Shown here: in pieces, positions 1 to 8,137 of the stretch
Numbering within the stretch: the first letter of the stretch is position 1
Layout of the letters: each line of letters begins with the position of its first letter
Assembly (NCBI GenBank): GCA_017436675.1
Contig: JAFSCS010000035.1
Location: 1-64,000, forward strand
Reading direction: 5' to 3'
DNA from: Clostridia bacterium
GTDB taxonomy: Bacteria > Bacillota > Clostridia > Oscillospirales > CAG-382
Length of the DNA: 64,000 nt
Notes under the pieces: generated by a model
Seen by the model: the letters and a program-made list of their open reading frames with translations, nothing else
Databases searched by the model: none
Told to the model about the DNA's origin: nothing
Position numbers and translations under genes: made by a program

Positions 1-39
1 CTACCCGAAGAAGAGAAAACAAAACTCTTTTTCGGGTAG
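1..39. terminator. 15-bp stem hairpin, terminator-like
   Basis: Positions 1-15 pair with 25-39 (CTACCCGAAGAAGAG against its reverse complement with one G-T wobble) around a 9-nt A-rich loop. The plus-strand side is followed by TACTTTTTATA, so it could end a transcript entering from the left of the window. The upstream gene is outside the window, so its role is inferred. Confidence 0.5.
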
Positions 40-51
40 TACTTTTTATAT

Positions 52-252
52 AGTGATATTCTGTGCTTTTCGCACAGAGTGATATTTCCCTTTGGGGAAG
101 TGGTATTGAAATCTTACGATTTCAGTGATATTTTATTCGCCATAAACTGCCGAAGGCAATATCACTTGTCGCAAGACAAATATCACTGCGAAGCAATAGC
201 ACTCGCCGTAAGGCGAATAAAACTGCCCAAGTGTCCTTAAGAACACTTGGGC
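52..252. repeat. Micro-hairpin array 1 with AGTGATATT linkers that invert mid-array
   Basis: A chain of short hairpins separated by a 9-bp linker. AGTGATATT occurs at 52-60, 78-86, 99-107 (one change) and 124-132. From 158 the same linker runs in reverse complement (AATATCACT at 158-166 and 179-187, variants at 195-203 and 216-224). Between linkers are small palindromes: 61-77 (CTGTGC/GCACAG), 87-98, 108-123 (GAAATC/GATTTC), 148-158, 167-178 (TGTC/GACA), 188-194, 204-215 (CGCC/GGCG) and 225-252 (10-bp stem). The arms 133-141 and 212-220 also pair over a distance (TTATTCGCC/GGCGAATAA). It lies immediately 3' of the minus-strand gene ending at 274. No coding sequence is supported here. Confidence 0.85.
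225..252 (-). terminator. Hairpin downstream of the TPR gene
   Basis: GCCCAAGTGT (225-234) pairs with ACACTTGGGC (243-252). Read on the minus strand it follows the TPR gene stop by about 20 nt and is followed by a T-rich stretch, so it probably ends that transcript. It is also the last bead of micro-hairpin array 1. Confidence 0.55.
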
Positions 253-273
253 AAATCATCTTCCTATTTTATT

Positions 274-1911
274 TTAGTGGCCGCAGACGAAAAGAACGTC
301 GGAAAAGTCCTTTTGTCTTAGTTTGTCGCGCGGGATGAAGAATTGGCACGAGCCTTCGTTTTCGAAATTAACGTATTCTATCTCTTTTCCGCTTTCATCG
401 GGATAGATATGCGTCACGATCTGCAAAAGCAAGGAATCGTATTTTTGGAGCGAAGCGTCGTCTCTTCTCGGATCGTTATCCTCGAAGCAAGGATATCCGC
501 CGATACGGTGACCGCCATAGTAGTTATTTTCAAAGATATAGTTTATCTCGTCCTCGGTCAATGAATTTTTATTGATGTTCACCTTTTCCAATGCGCTAAA
601 CAAATGATCGCGGAAGCGATAGTCGTTACACAAAACAGCACTCATTACGGGTGCGAGACGAAGCGGGATCGGATGCTTTATCGGGAACGTCCCGGACAAG
701 CTCTCGTCGTCATACATTCCTGCATCAAAAAGGCTCTCATCCTCATCGTAGAGCACCTTACAGTCGACGTTTGGTATCGGTTGAGTGTGGTCGGTGATCA
801 ATGAAGGGGTATCGGATACATAGAAACGAAGGACGCCCTTTTCCGGAAAGTCGGAGACTCCGCGGATCTCGCTGCACCATATAGCCGCAAGAAGCTTCAT
901 CGGAAGTCCATTTCGGTCGATCGGAGGTTGGATATCAACTGCTTTTCCGCCGAAGCGTGTTTTATTCTTATCCTCGGGGCAAGGAAGCATTATTCTCGTC
1001 ATCGGTAACGCCGAGCCTCTGCGAAGGATATCGACCGCTTCGGATATCTCGCCACGAATATCGTTCCTTTCACCAAACGGGAATTGACCGCGCTCAAGCA
1101 TATCCAAGACGTTTTTTATACTCTCTCCGTTTGAACCGTGCAAAACGGCTCTGTCGAAATATTTTTTGCTTTCTTCCTTTTCTCCGAGTGCGAAAAGTGC
1201 GATCGAAAGTGCGCTTTCCGATTGGTGCATTTTTTCGTTGATCTCTATTGCGCGCTTAGCGGGCTCAATAACTCTTTGCCAATCGCCGATAGTCAGATAG
1301 GCTTGGGCAAGGTTATTCCACGCCTGTGGGTTTTCCTTATCGAGCTCAAGCGCTGACGTATAGCATCTCAATGCATCGGCACGTTTTCCCTTTTTCATAT
1401 ATAAAATTCCGAGGTTAGACCAGACGGCTGAACGCTTTTTGTCGTATTTCAATAGCTCCTCATAGGTGGATATCGCATCGTCGCTTAGTCCTGCATCAGT
1501 TTGCGCCAACGCCTTGAACATCAAAACGGCACATATATCGTCGCCTGAATTTGCTTTTTCCGACAACGCATCAAGCTGTTTTATTGCGGAGGCGTAGTTG
1601 TCCTCGTTATACGTTTTAATTGCTTTTAACAGCTTGGTTTTTTCCTTTTTTTGTTCGGGACGCGAAAAAGCGGAGCAGATATGCTCTTTATAGCTGCGCT
1701 CGTATATCTTCAGCGAGGTGCCGCGCGGTGCTGCCAAGAGGCGTATCAGCGACAAAACAAGTCCCGCAAGGACGATGACGAATTTTCCGAGGTCGTCGGT
1801 CTTTAGCTGCCAACCGTTTTGTGCTGTCTCGTAGATCAAGAAACCGATCAACGCCGCTATCAAGACGATTATCAGGATCAGGGATATTATTTTCGACTTA
1901 TTGTTTTTCAT
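274..1911 (-). CDS. Membrane-anchored TPR protein with C-terminal DUF1963 (YwqG-like) domain
   Basis: About 545 aa. Two N-terminal hydrophobic segments (roughly residues 8-29 and 42-63) should anchor it in the membrane. Residues about 90-270 hold four to five tetratricopeptide repeats, for example AVWSNLGILYMKKGKRADAL and QAWNNLAQAYLTIGDWQRVI. The last 250 residues resemble DUF1963/YwqG, with GGYPCFEDND, LLLQIVTHIY and a terminal CQFFI...DFSDVLFVCGH stretch. I chose the ATG at 1911 because AAAGGAG lies 5-6 nt upstream; the longer reading frame starts at a TTG inside that region. TPRs usually mediate protein contacts. The function of the DUF1963 part is unknown. It may be cotranscribed with the two genes upstream. 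Confidence 0.75.
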   Translation of the reverse strand: MKNNKSKIISLILIIVLIAALIGFLIYETAQNGWQLKTDDLGKFVIVLAGLVLSLIRLLAAPRGTSLKIYERSYKEHICSAFSRPEQKKEKTKLLKAIKTYNEDNYASAIKQLDALSEKANSGDDICAVLMFKALAQTDAGLSDDAISTYEELLKYDKKRSAVWSNLGILYMKKGKRADALRCYTSALELDKENPQAWNNLAQAYLTIGDWQRVIEPAKRAIEINEKMHQSESALSIALFALGEKEESKKYFDRAVLHGSNGESIKNVLDMLERGQFPFGERNDIRGEISEAVDILRRGSALPMTRIMLPCPEDKNKTRFGGKAVDIQPPIDRNGLPMKLLAAIWCSEIRGVSDFPEKGVLRFYVSDTPSLITDHTQPIPNVDCKVLYDEDESLFDAGMYDDESLSGTFPIKHPIPLRLAPVMSAVLCNDYRFRDHLFSALEKVNINKNSLTEDEINYIFENNYYGGHRIGGYPCFEDNDPRRDDASLQKYDSLLLQIVTHIYPDESGKEIEYVNFENEGSCQFFIPRDKLRQKDFSDVLFVCGH

Positions 1912-1957
1912 TTTAACTCCTTTCAACCTTGAATGGTATCCTTTTATCTTTATATTT

Positions 1958-2446
1958 CTAAAGCAGCACTAAGGGGATCGAAAATAATATGCGAGCGAAA
2001 ATCGAAAGCACGAAGAAAGCGAGCGAAATAAGAATTTTTTTCAGAGGCTTCGACTGTGTTGCAGAAAGCAAAAGTCCCATTCCCGAAAACCATCCCGCTA
2101 TGCCACCGCCCAATGCACCGCCGACGAGCGGAAGCGGTATAATGATCTCTATGAAGTTGTTGCAGTGGATGTTGAATACAATGGTGAAAACTGCGATGGC
2201 AAAAACATACCATTCAAGACACTCTGACATTTCCAATACATCGCCGTTTATATTGAGATTTATCCCAAATAAAAGATTACCTTTAAGCGTTGCGCAAAAA
2301 GAAAACTCACCGTCGTTATAGTGATACACTTTCTTTTTCAGCCGGTGGAGTACTTTTCCGTTGATAGTCAGCGTTTTTTTCCCAGTCCAAAGACTTTCAT
2401 CATACTCTACTACACCATATTTTTTATCGGTTACTGTTAATTTCAT
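1958..2446 (-). CDS. Small membrane protein of unknown function
   Basis: 162 aa from the ATG at 2446, which overlaps the stop of the upstream acetyltransferase (ATGA) and has AGAGGGG in front of it. Residues 1-70 form a soluble, beta-rich-looking N-terminus. Residues about 75-162 contain a hydrophobic stretch, a Gly-rich segment (LVGGALGGGIAGWFSGMGLL) and a final hydrophobic helix. I do not recognise the family. Coupling to the acetyltransferase suggests a shared transcript, not a shared function. Confidence 0.6.
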   Translation of the reverse strand: MKLTVTDKKYGVVEYDESLWTGKKTLTINGKVLHRLKKKVYHYNDGEFSFCATLKGNLLFGINLNINGDVLEMSECLEWYVFAIAVFTIVFNIHCNNFIEIIIPLPLVGGALGGGIAGWFSGMGLLLSATQSKPLKKILISLAFFVLSIFARILFSIPLVLL

Positions 2447-3075
2447 TTTTTGCCCCTCTCTACACAAAACGGAATTTTTTTATCTTTATAATAATATTCA
2501 TAGTCACGGTCGTTTATCTCGCGGAGCACTTTACAAGGATTTCCAACGGCAACGACACCTGAGGGGATATCCTTCGTTACGACGCTACCTGCACCGATGA
2601 CGGAGTCATTTCCTATCGTTACACCCGGGAGTATTATTGAGCCTGCGCCGATCCAGACGCGGTCGCCGATATGTATGGGGAGGTTATACTGATACACACG
2701 CTCACGAAGCTCGGGGGAGATAGGGTGTGTTCCCGTTGCAAGTATTACGTTCGGAGCTATCATTACGTTGTCGCCGATGAAGATATCTGCATCATCAACG
2801 ACGGTCAAGCTGAAATTAGCATAGAAGTTATCGCCAACGTGCATATTACAGCCCCAATTTGCATAGAACGGCGGCTCGATATAGCAATTCTTTCCGACGG
2901 ATGCGAACATTTTTCTGATTATTTCGTCGCGTTTTTCGAACTCGCTTGGGCGTGAGTTATTAAACTCGTATTGAAGCTCTTTACATTCAAGTATTTTATC
3001 GTTGAGGTATTCGGGTACGTTTTCGGGGGAGCAATCATAGAGCTTCCCGCTTTTTATCTCTTCAAGTGTTGTCAT
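2443..3075 (-). CDS. Maltose/galactoside-type O-acetyltransferase
   Basis: 210 aa. A left-handed beta-helix acetyltransferase of the Maa/LacA/NodL group that moves acetyl from acetyl-CoA to a sugar hydroxyl. The N-terminal 'Mac' helical segment (MTTLEEIKSGKLYDCSPENV) is followed by hexapeptide repeats from about residue 75 (IFIGDNVMIAPNVILATGTH, IHIGDRVWIGAGSIILPGVT, IGNDSVIGAGSVVTKDIPSG). The His in ATGTHP is the expected catalytic base. Length matches the family. The sugar cannot be told from sequence; LacA/Maa enzymes often serve detoxification of non-metabolised sugars. It heads a possible three-gene minus-strand transcript. Confidence 0.9.
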   Translation of the reverse strand: MTTLEEIKSGKLYDCSPENVPEYLNDKILECKELQYEFNNSRPSEFEKRDEIIRKMFASVGKNCYIEPPFYANWGCNMHVGDNFYANFSLTVVDDADIFIGDNVMIAPNVILATGTHPISPELRERVYQYNLPIHIGDRVWIGAGSIILPGVTIGNDSVIGAGSVVTKDIPSGVVAVGNPCKVLREINDRDYEYYYKDKKIPFCVERGKK

Positions 3076-3101
3076 TTCGGTATCTCGCTTTCTTTGGGGT
3101 T

Positions 3102-3130
3102 ATTATAACACATTTATTATTTTGATGCAA
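3102..3130 (-). promoter_or_regulatory. Sigma-A-type promoter of the acetyltransferase operon
   Basis: Minus-strand TTGCAT (3125-3130), 17-bp spacer, TATAAT (3102-3107), ending about 27 nt before the ATG at 3075. Confidence 0.75.
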
Positions 3131-3134
3131 TAAA

Positions 3135-3162
3135 AAAGAAGCTTTCTTTTAGAAGCTTCTTT
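3135..3162 (-). terminator. Intrinsic terminator after the DUF1576 gene
   Basis: AAAGAAGCTT (3135-3144) pairs with AAGCTTCTTT (3153-3162). On the minus strand it is followed by TTTTT, eleven bases after the DUF1576 stop. Confidence 0.75.
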
Positions 3163-3172
3163 AATAATTTGA

Positions 3173-4606
3173 TCAGACGTCGTCATCGTATTTTGGCTCT
3201 ACCTTATAGAAATCAAGCACGGGAAGAAGCACGAGTGCGGTGAGTCCTGCGTTAAAGCCGCCGTTATAGAGGACGAAGCCACCGTGCATTCCTGCGGTCG
3301 AGGTACATATTATTGCACTCAAAAAGCCGGCAAGGACCCCGATTTTCCAACCGTATTTTCCTGCGAATGGGCAAAGTCCCGTTGCAAACGCGAGTCCGTT
3401 GATATAGCCTTGTGTTGAGAGAGTCCACGGAACGTCCATCCCGCCGATGCCGCATATTACACATACGACACAGAGCAGCAAGACGTAACCGAGAGCGATC
3501 GGTGCGACGGTGCGCGGTTGCTGACCATCGGCAGAAAAGGTCAAGGCGGCAAAAACGACTCCGACCGTCGGGCCTGTGAATCCGACCCCCGTCGGGAGAA
3601 ACGGAAATATCTCGGGAAGAACAAATATCACGTTGAGATACGCGAGGATGCAAAATCCATAGACACCGATATTGATCAAGCAATCGGGCATTCCGTATTT
3701 ATCGAGAAAATCCGTTCCATAGCCCGTACATTTCAACAGCTCCTTATATCCGCGGAAGCTTCTGTTGTTCAGAAAATAGCCTGTCAAGATCGAGATCAGA
3801 AAGAGCAAGATGAAGAACACGTTCATAAACGTGCGATATCCATAGGGCATTGCGTAATACTCGGGGTTGACTATCGGCACGACTGACGGTGCTTCTATTC
3901 CGAGTGAGCGGTACATAAACGAATAGACGAAGATACCCATTATTCCGATCGCAAGTCCTGCTTTATACAGATTGAAGCCACGGTGCATTGCGGTCGTTCC
4001 CGGTATCAATGCGGGTACGGCAAAGCCTGCGGCTATTCCGAACAGCACGGCAAGGATGACGCCGAGGATCGTCGCACGCGGGTTTGACGGATCAAAGCTA
4101 TCTCCGAGCGTATAGCGGAACACAAAGTCCGAAATGAACGGGCCGAGTGCGGTCGCAAACAAGGCGACGTGCACCTTTTCCGAAAAGGGATTTTTCGTCG
4201 CAAGGCAATAGATCAAAACGCCGAGAAGCGGAGTCCACATATTCAGAAAATTGAGTCCGTAGAAGCCGTGGGCTATTACGAGCATATATGCGGCAAAGGT
4301 GGTGGCATTGGATCTCACCTTGCTGAAAAATATCACCGCATTGGCGATAAGTCCGCAGATCGCAGTATTCAAAAATGCGCTTCCGAGACCGCCGAGTGCG
4401 AAATAGTCGGTGACGAGCTTTGACGGTGAGGTCAAGATGCGCCAAAGGTCGCCGAGGATATCGGTATCGTTTGCGAACCATACTGCGAAGGGGACGGCGG
4501 CAAAAAAGCAGAGTGTCAGGAAAAGTGTATAGAAGCCGATTATTTTATCGGCGTTTTTTGAGTGGTGCTCAACTGAATCGTAAAACGAGATATGTGGGGT
4601 CTTCAT
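3173..4606 (-). CDS. DUF1576 family polytopic membrane protein
   Basis: 477 aa, almost entirely hydrophobic, with about a dozen predicted membrane helices and many Gly/Pro-rich turns (FATGLCPFAGKYGWKIGVL, STAGMHGGFVLYNGGFNAGLT). The repeated Gly-Gly-Phe-Asn-Ala-Gly loops and overall plan fit the DUF1576 family of Firmicutes, whose substrate is unknown; a transport role is plausible but unproven. It has its own promoter (see 4635-4663) and terminator, so it is monocistronic. Confidence 0.8.
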   Translation of the reverse strand: MKTPHISFYDSVEHHSKNADKIIGFYTLFLTLCFFAAVPFAVWFANDTDILGDLWRILTSPSKLVTDYFALGGLGSAFLNTAICGLIANAVIFFSKVRSNATTFAAYMLVIAHGFYGLNFLNMWTPLLGVLIYCLATKNPFSEKVHVALFATALGPFISDFVFRYTLGDSFDPSNPRATILGVILAVLFGIAAGFAVPALIPGTTAMHRGFNLYKAGLAIGIMGIFVYSFMYRSLGIEAPSVVPIVNPEYYAMPYGYRTFMNVFFILLFLISILTGYFLNNRSFRGYKELLKCTGYGTDFLDKYGMPDCLINIGVYGFCILAYLNVIFVLPEIFPFLPTGVGFTGPTVGVVFAALTFSADGQQPRTVAPIALGYVLLLCVVCVICGIGGMDVPWTLSTQGYINGLAFATGLCPFAGKYGWKIGVLAGFLSAIICTSTAGMHGGFVLYNGGFNAGLTALVLLPVLDFYKVEPKYDDDV

Positions 4607-4634
4607 ATTTTTCTTCCTTAATTTTATACATTAT

Positions 4635-4663
4635 AATATAGCACATATTTTTCTCGGTTTCAA
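4635..4663 (-). promoter_or_regulatory. Promoter of the DUF1576 gene
   Basis: Minus-strand TTGAAA (4658-4663), 17-bp spacer, TATATT (4635-4640), about 29 nt before the start codon at 4606. Confidence 0.65.
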
Positions 4664-4745
4664 CCGATTTTGTCGAATTTATGGATGTATATTATTCTTT
4701 TTTGCGGTCAATAATTAGATTAAACTTTATGGAGGAACAAAGGAT

Positions 4746-5180
4746 ATGATCGAACAAGACACGATTAGGCTTCTTCGCGAATGTGATGCGGGGATAAAGA
4801 TGGGGATATCGTCGATCGACGACGTATTGAGCTACGTCAGCGACAAGGATTTCAAGGACGGATTGATCGATTGCAAAGCGGAACACGAGAAACTTGGGTG
4901 CGAGATACGTGATCGACTTGCAAAATTTCAAGATGACGGAAAAGAACCAAATCCGATGGCAAAGGGGATGAGCTGGATAAAGACGAACACGATGCTGACG
5001 CTGAACGAGAGCGACGAGACTATTGCAGACCTTATGACTGACGGGTGCAACATGGGTGTCAAATCGCTCTCAAAATACCTCAACAAATACGAGGCGGCGG
5101 AGGAATATTCGAAGGACATTGCAAAGAAGCTCATTAATCTTGAGGGGCAATTTGCCGTAGATATACGAAAATATTTATAG
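4746..5180 (+). CDS. Ferritin-like four-helix protein, DUF2383-type
   Basis: 144 aa, highly helical and acidic, with a run of amphipathic helices and conserved-looking Asp/Glu/His positions (IDCKAEHEKLGCEIRDRL, TLNESDETIADLMTDGCNMG, LINLEGQFAVDIRKYL). This pattern matches small ferritin-like/DUF2383 proteins of Clostridia, some thought to bind metals. No function is assigned. GGAGGAAC lies about 10 nt before the ATG. Family placement is from recall of the pattern, so moderately sure. Confidence 0.6.
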   Translation: MIEQDTIRLLRECDAGIKMGISSIDDVLSYVSDKDFKDGLIDCKAEHEKLGCEIRDRLAKFQDDGKEPNPMAKGMSWIKTNTMLTLNESDETIADLMTDGCNMGVKSLSKYLNKYEAAEEYSKDIAKKLINLEGQFAVDIRKYL

Positions 5181-5189
5181 AAAACGGTA

Positions 5190-5219
5190 TTGCATCGGTA
5201 TTGGCTATTGTGATATAAT
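5190..5219 (+). promoter_or_regulatory. Promoter of the MazG-like gene
   Basis: TTGCAT (5190-5195), 18-bp spacer, TATAAT (5214-5219), 30 nt before the ATG at 5249. Confidence 0.6.
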
Positions 5220-5248
5220 AATGCCAAGAAAAGCTTGGAGTCATTATT

Positions 5249-5587
5249 ATGGAATTATCAATAGAACAATTGGAAAAATATCTTCAAGGGCATTACGGTA
5301 TCGGGACGAATGACAGCGGACTTTTTATGAAGCTCGTTGAGGAGCTTGGCGAGGTTGCGGAAATACTCAACAAAAGGAGTGGCTGCAAAAGTGCCGACAA
5401 GAGCGACGAAGCATTACTCGAAGAGCTCGGCGAGGAGTTGGCGGATATGATACACTATGTTGTGGCTATTGCGGCTGTTCACGACATTGACATCTCTAAG
5501 GTCATTCTCGAAAAGGACAAGCGTGCGGCAGTTAAATACGGGCACGATATTGACCTTGAGGGATTTTTGGGTAAGACAGAACAATGA
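5249..5587 (+). CDS. MazG-like nucleotide pyrophosphohydrolase
   Basis: 112 aa with the all-alpha NTP pyrophosphatase signature: LFMKLVEELGEVAEILNK carries the EExxE motif and EELGEELADMIHYVVAIA the ExxD motif, which together bind Mg2+ and the triphosphate. Single-domain MazG-like proteins hydrolyse (d)NTPs to NMP and PPi, usually as house-cleaning enzymes. It is distinct from the full-length MazG at 38299-39171. Own promoter and a downstream bidirectional terminator indicate a single-gene unit. Confidence 0.85.
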   Translation: MELSIEQLEKYLQGHYGIGTNDSGLFMKLVEELGEVAEILNKRSGCKSADKSDEALLEELGEELADMIHYVVAIAAVHDIDISKVILEKDKRAAVKYGHDIDLEGFLGKTEQ

Positions 5588-5591
5588 GAAA

Positions 5592-5620
5592 ATCGGCAGT
5601 AGTGCAACTCTACTGCCGAT
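5592..5620. terminator. Bidirectional terminator between MazG-like gene and copA
   Basis: An 11-bp stem ATCGGCAGTAG (5592-5602) / CTACTGCCGAT (5610-5620) with a 7-nt loop between convergent genes. The minus-strand side is followed by TTTTCTC, the plus side by CTTTG. Confidence 0.75.
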
Positions 5621-5647
5621 CTTTGATATTATTGGCTTTTTTGAGAA

Positions 5648-5857
5648 TTATTTTACAGAAATAACCTTATAGCCTTGTTCTTCCACTGCGGTCTTGAGGG
5701 TATCGTTCGGGATATCCTTAGAGAGTGTTACTACTGCCGTGCCTTTTTCGTGGCTGACGTCAGCGGATGCTACTCCGTCAAGAGCTTCGAGAGTTTTCTT
5801 CACTCTGCCCGAGCAATGCATACACATCATTCCTTCGATCACCATTGTTTTTTCCAT
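5648..5857 (-). CDS. Possible internally initiated CopZ-like copper chaperone inside copA
   Basis: An in-frame ATG at 5857 would give a 69-aa HMA protein (GMMCMHC, residues 9-15) identical to the C-terminus of CopA. AAAGGA lies 9 nt upstream of this ATG, inside the Lys-rich linker codons, which is a good Shine-Dalgarno arrangement for a stand-alone product. E. coli makes CopA(Z) from copA by frameshifting, so dual products from copA have precedent. Whether this start is used cannot be known from sequence; the site may also be a relic of a former separate copZ. Confidence 0.45.
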   Translation of the reverse strand: MEKTMVIEGMMCMHCSGRVKKTLEALDGVASADVSHEKGTAVVTLSKDIPNDTLKTAVEEQGYKVISVK

Positions 5858-8128
5858 ATTCTTTGTTCCTTTCGTTTTATGCTTTTTTGGTTTATCGTGT
5901 TTATCATTATATATTTTGAAAAGGTTTAGTCGGAGCGCATTTGTGACGACACAGAAGCTCGAAAGGCTCATTGCCAACGCACCGAGCATTGGGTTCATTT
6001 CCCAGCCGAGAAGCTCTATGAACGCTCCTGCGGCGAGCGGGATGCCTATTGTATTATATATGAACGCCCAAAAGAGATTTTCGTGGATATTACGAAGCGT
6101 TGCTTTGCTGAGGCGCAATGCTGCAGGTACGTCGATGAGTGTATTTTTCATCAATACGACGTCTGCGGCATCGATGGCAACGTCCGTTCCTGCGCCGATG
6201 GCGACACCGATATTCGCTCTTGTGAGTGCGGGGGCATCGTTGATTCCGTCACCGACCATTGCGGTCTTGCCTTCGCCGTTCAGCTTTTTCAGAACGGCTT
6301 CCTTTCCACTTGGCAACACACCTGCGACGACCTCGTCTATCTCGGCGCGCTTTGCGATCGCTTTTGCAGTACGCTCGTTATCACCCGTGAGCATCACGAC
6401 ACGCAAACCCATTTTTTTCATTTGGCGGACAGCCTCGACGCTGTCGCTTTTCAGTTCGTCCGAAACTGCGATCATACCGAGAAGCGTCCCGTTTTCGCAA
6501 AACAGAAGCGGTGTTTTACCGTCCTCGGCGAGTTTTTCCCACGTTTTTATAACGTCATCCTCAAGCTTGATGATATTGTTTATGAAATTTCTGCTTCCGC
6601 CGATGAGCTCTTTTCCGTTCAGAATTGCGCTGACTCCGTTGCCTGCGAGGGTTTTGAAGTCGGTAGTGGGCTTCGGTATTATATTTTTTTCTTTTGCATA
6701 TTTTACTATTGCTTTTGCGAGCGGGTGCTCGCTTTTTTCTTCGAGAGAAAATGCTTTTTCGAGCAGCTCCGTTTCGGTAGCTTCGCCTGATGCGATGACG
6801 TCGGTGACTGTCGGCTCGCCCGTCGTTATCGTTCCCGTTTTGTCGAGGACGACTATTTCCGTCTTTCCCGCCGCTTCGAGCGAGGCGGCTGTTTTGAAGA
6901 GTATTCCGTTTTTCGCACCGACACCGCTTCCGACCATTATTGCGACGGGGGTAGCTAGTCCGAGCGCACACGGACAGCTTATTACGAGCACGGAGATGGC
7001 TCTCGCGAGTGAAAAGCCGAGCGGCTTATCGAGAAGCATCCATACGATGAACGTTACGATCGCTATCGAAATGACGATGGGCACGAACACGCCCGACACC
7101 TTATCGGCTACCTTTGAGATAGGTGCTTTCGTTGCGGCGGCGTCACTGACCATTTTTATTATCGCGGAAAGCGAGGTATCCTCGCCGACTCGCGTTGCTT
7201 CACATTTGATATATCCGGAGGTGTTGAGCGTTGCGGCGTAGACCGAGGAGCCGACCTCCTTTTCGACGGGGAGGCTTTCGCCTGTGAGAGACGATTCGTT
7301 GACGCTTGCGCTTCCCTCGAGTACTACTGCATCGGTGGGGATAGTTTCGCCTGTTTTTACGATAAAAACGTCACCCTTTTTGACCGCTTCGATCGGGACG
7401 ACGACCTCTTTGCCGTCGCGAAGCAGGGTTGCAGTTTTCGGTGAGAGGTCCATAAGGCTTTTCAGAGCGTTCGTGGTCTTCCCTTTTGAATGAGCCTCGA
7501 GCATCTTTCCGACGGTTATCAATGCGAGTATCATCGCGGCTGACTCGAAATAGAGCTCGTGGAGATAGTGCTCGGGGTGGGTGGATGCTGTCATCGCGAA
7601 CGTCATTGCGGTGCTATAGACGAATGCCGCCGACGAGCCGAGGGATACGAGGGTATCCATATTCGGTGAGCGATGGATGATGCCCTTTGCGCCGTTTATG
7701 AAGAATTTTTTGTTTATTATCATTACTGCGAGAGAAAGCAGCATTTGGACAAGCGCGATCGCTATCGGGTTACCATCAAAAAACGGCGGAAGCGGAAGCG
7801 AGATCATTTGGCCCATTGAGAAGTACATCAACACGAGGAGAAATCCGAGAGATGCCACGAGGCGACGGACGAGCTCGGGAGTTTCGGTATCCTTGAGGGC
7901 GGAGCCTTCTTCCTTTTTTATATTATTACCGTTTTTGAGTGAAGCGCCGTAGCCCGCTTTTTCGACGGCTGATATTACAGCCTCGGCGGTGACGCTGCCC
8001 TCGACGGTCATTGAGTTCATCAAGAGGTTGACCGAGCAGCTTTCGACGCCTTCAAGCGAGGATACTGCTTTTTCGACACGCGCGCTACACGCGGCGCAGG
8101 TCATTCCCGTTACGTTATATTGTTCCAT
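5648..8128 (-). CDS. copA: Copper-exporting P1B-type ATPase with N- and C-terminal HMA domains
   Basis: 826 aa. It pumps Cu(I) out across the cytoplasmic membrane. An N-terminal HMA domain (GMTCAAC, residues 8-14) is followed by the ATPase core: TGES 282-285, the CPC metal site in the membrane 385-387, DKTGT phosphorylation motif 429-433, SEHPL 466-470 and GDGIND 626-631, plus YN 691-692 and MSLSS near 720. The normal CopA core ends near residue 742. A Lys-rich linker then leads to a second complete HMA domain (758-826, GMMCMHC) that looks like a fused copper chaperone CopZ. csoR lies 9 bp upstream in the same operon. The fused domain also has its own internal ribosome binding site (see 5648-5857). 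Confidence 0.95.
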   Translation of the reverse strand: MEQYNVTGMTCAACSARVEKAVSSLEGVESCSVNLLMNSMTVEGSVTAEAVISAVEKAGYGASLKNGNNIKKEEGSALKDTETPELVRRLVASLGFLLVLMYFSMGQMISLPLPPFFDGNPIAIALVQMLLSLAVMIINKKFFINGAKGIIHRSPNMDTLVSLGSSAAFVYSTAMTFAMTASTHPEHYLHELYFESAAMILALITVGKMLEAHSKGKTTNALKSLMDLSPKTATLLRDGKEVVVPIEAVKKGDVFIVKTGETIPTDAVVLEGSASVNESSLTGESLPVEKEVGSSVYAATLNTSGYIKCEATRVGEDTSLSAIIKMVSDAAATKAPISKVADKVSGVFVPIVISIAIVTFIVWMLLDKPLGFSLARAISVLVISCPCALGLATPVAIMVGSGVGAKNGILFKTAASLEAAGKTEIVVLDKTGTITTGEPTVTDVIASGEATETELLEKAFSLEEKSEHPLAKAIVKYAKEKNIIPKPTTDFKTLAGNGVSAILNGKELIGGSRNFINNIIKLEDDVIKTWEKLAEDGKTPLLFCENGTLLGMIAVSDELKSDSVEAVRQMKKMGLRVVMLTGDNERTAKAIAKRAEIDEVVAGVLPSGKEAVLKKLNGEGKTAMVGDGINDAPALTRANIGVAIGAGTDVAIDAADVVLMKNTLIDVPAALRLSKATLRNIHENLFWAFIYNTIGIPLAAGAFIELLGWEMNPMLGALAMSLSSFCVVTNALRLNLFKIYNDKHDKPKKHKTKGTKNMEKTMVIEGMMCMHCSGRVKKTLEALDGVASADVSHEKGTAVVTLSKDIPNDTLKTAVEEQGYKVISVK

Positions 8129-8137
8129 AGTTCACCT

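Noticed and set aside
52-252. CRISPR array
   Set aside because: The repeated unit is only 9 bp, flips orientation, and the intervening pieces are palindromes of 7-28 bp, not unique spacers of 26-40 bp; no cas genes are near.
5694-7241. Long plus-strand ORF of 515 codons
   Set aside because: Antisense to copA, which has every P-type ATPase motif; the antisense translation is Ser/Phe-rich and matches nothing.
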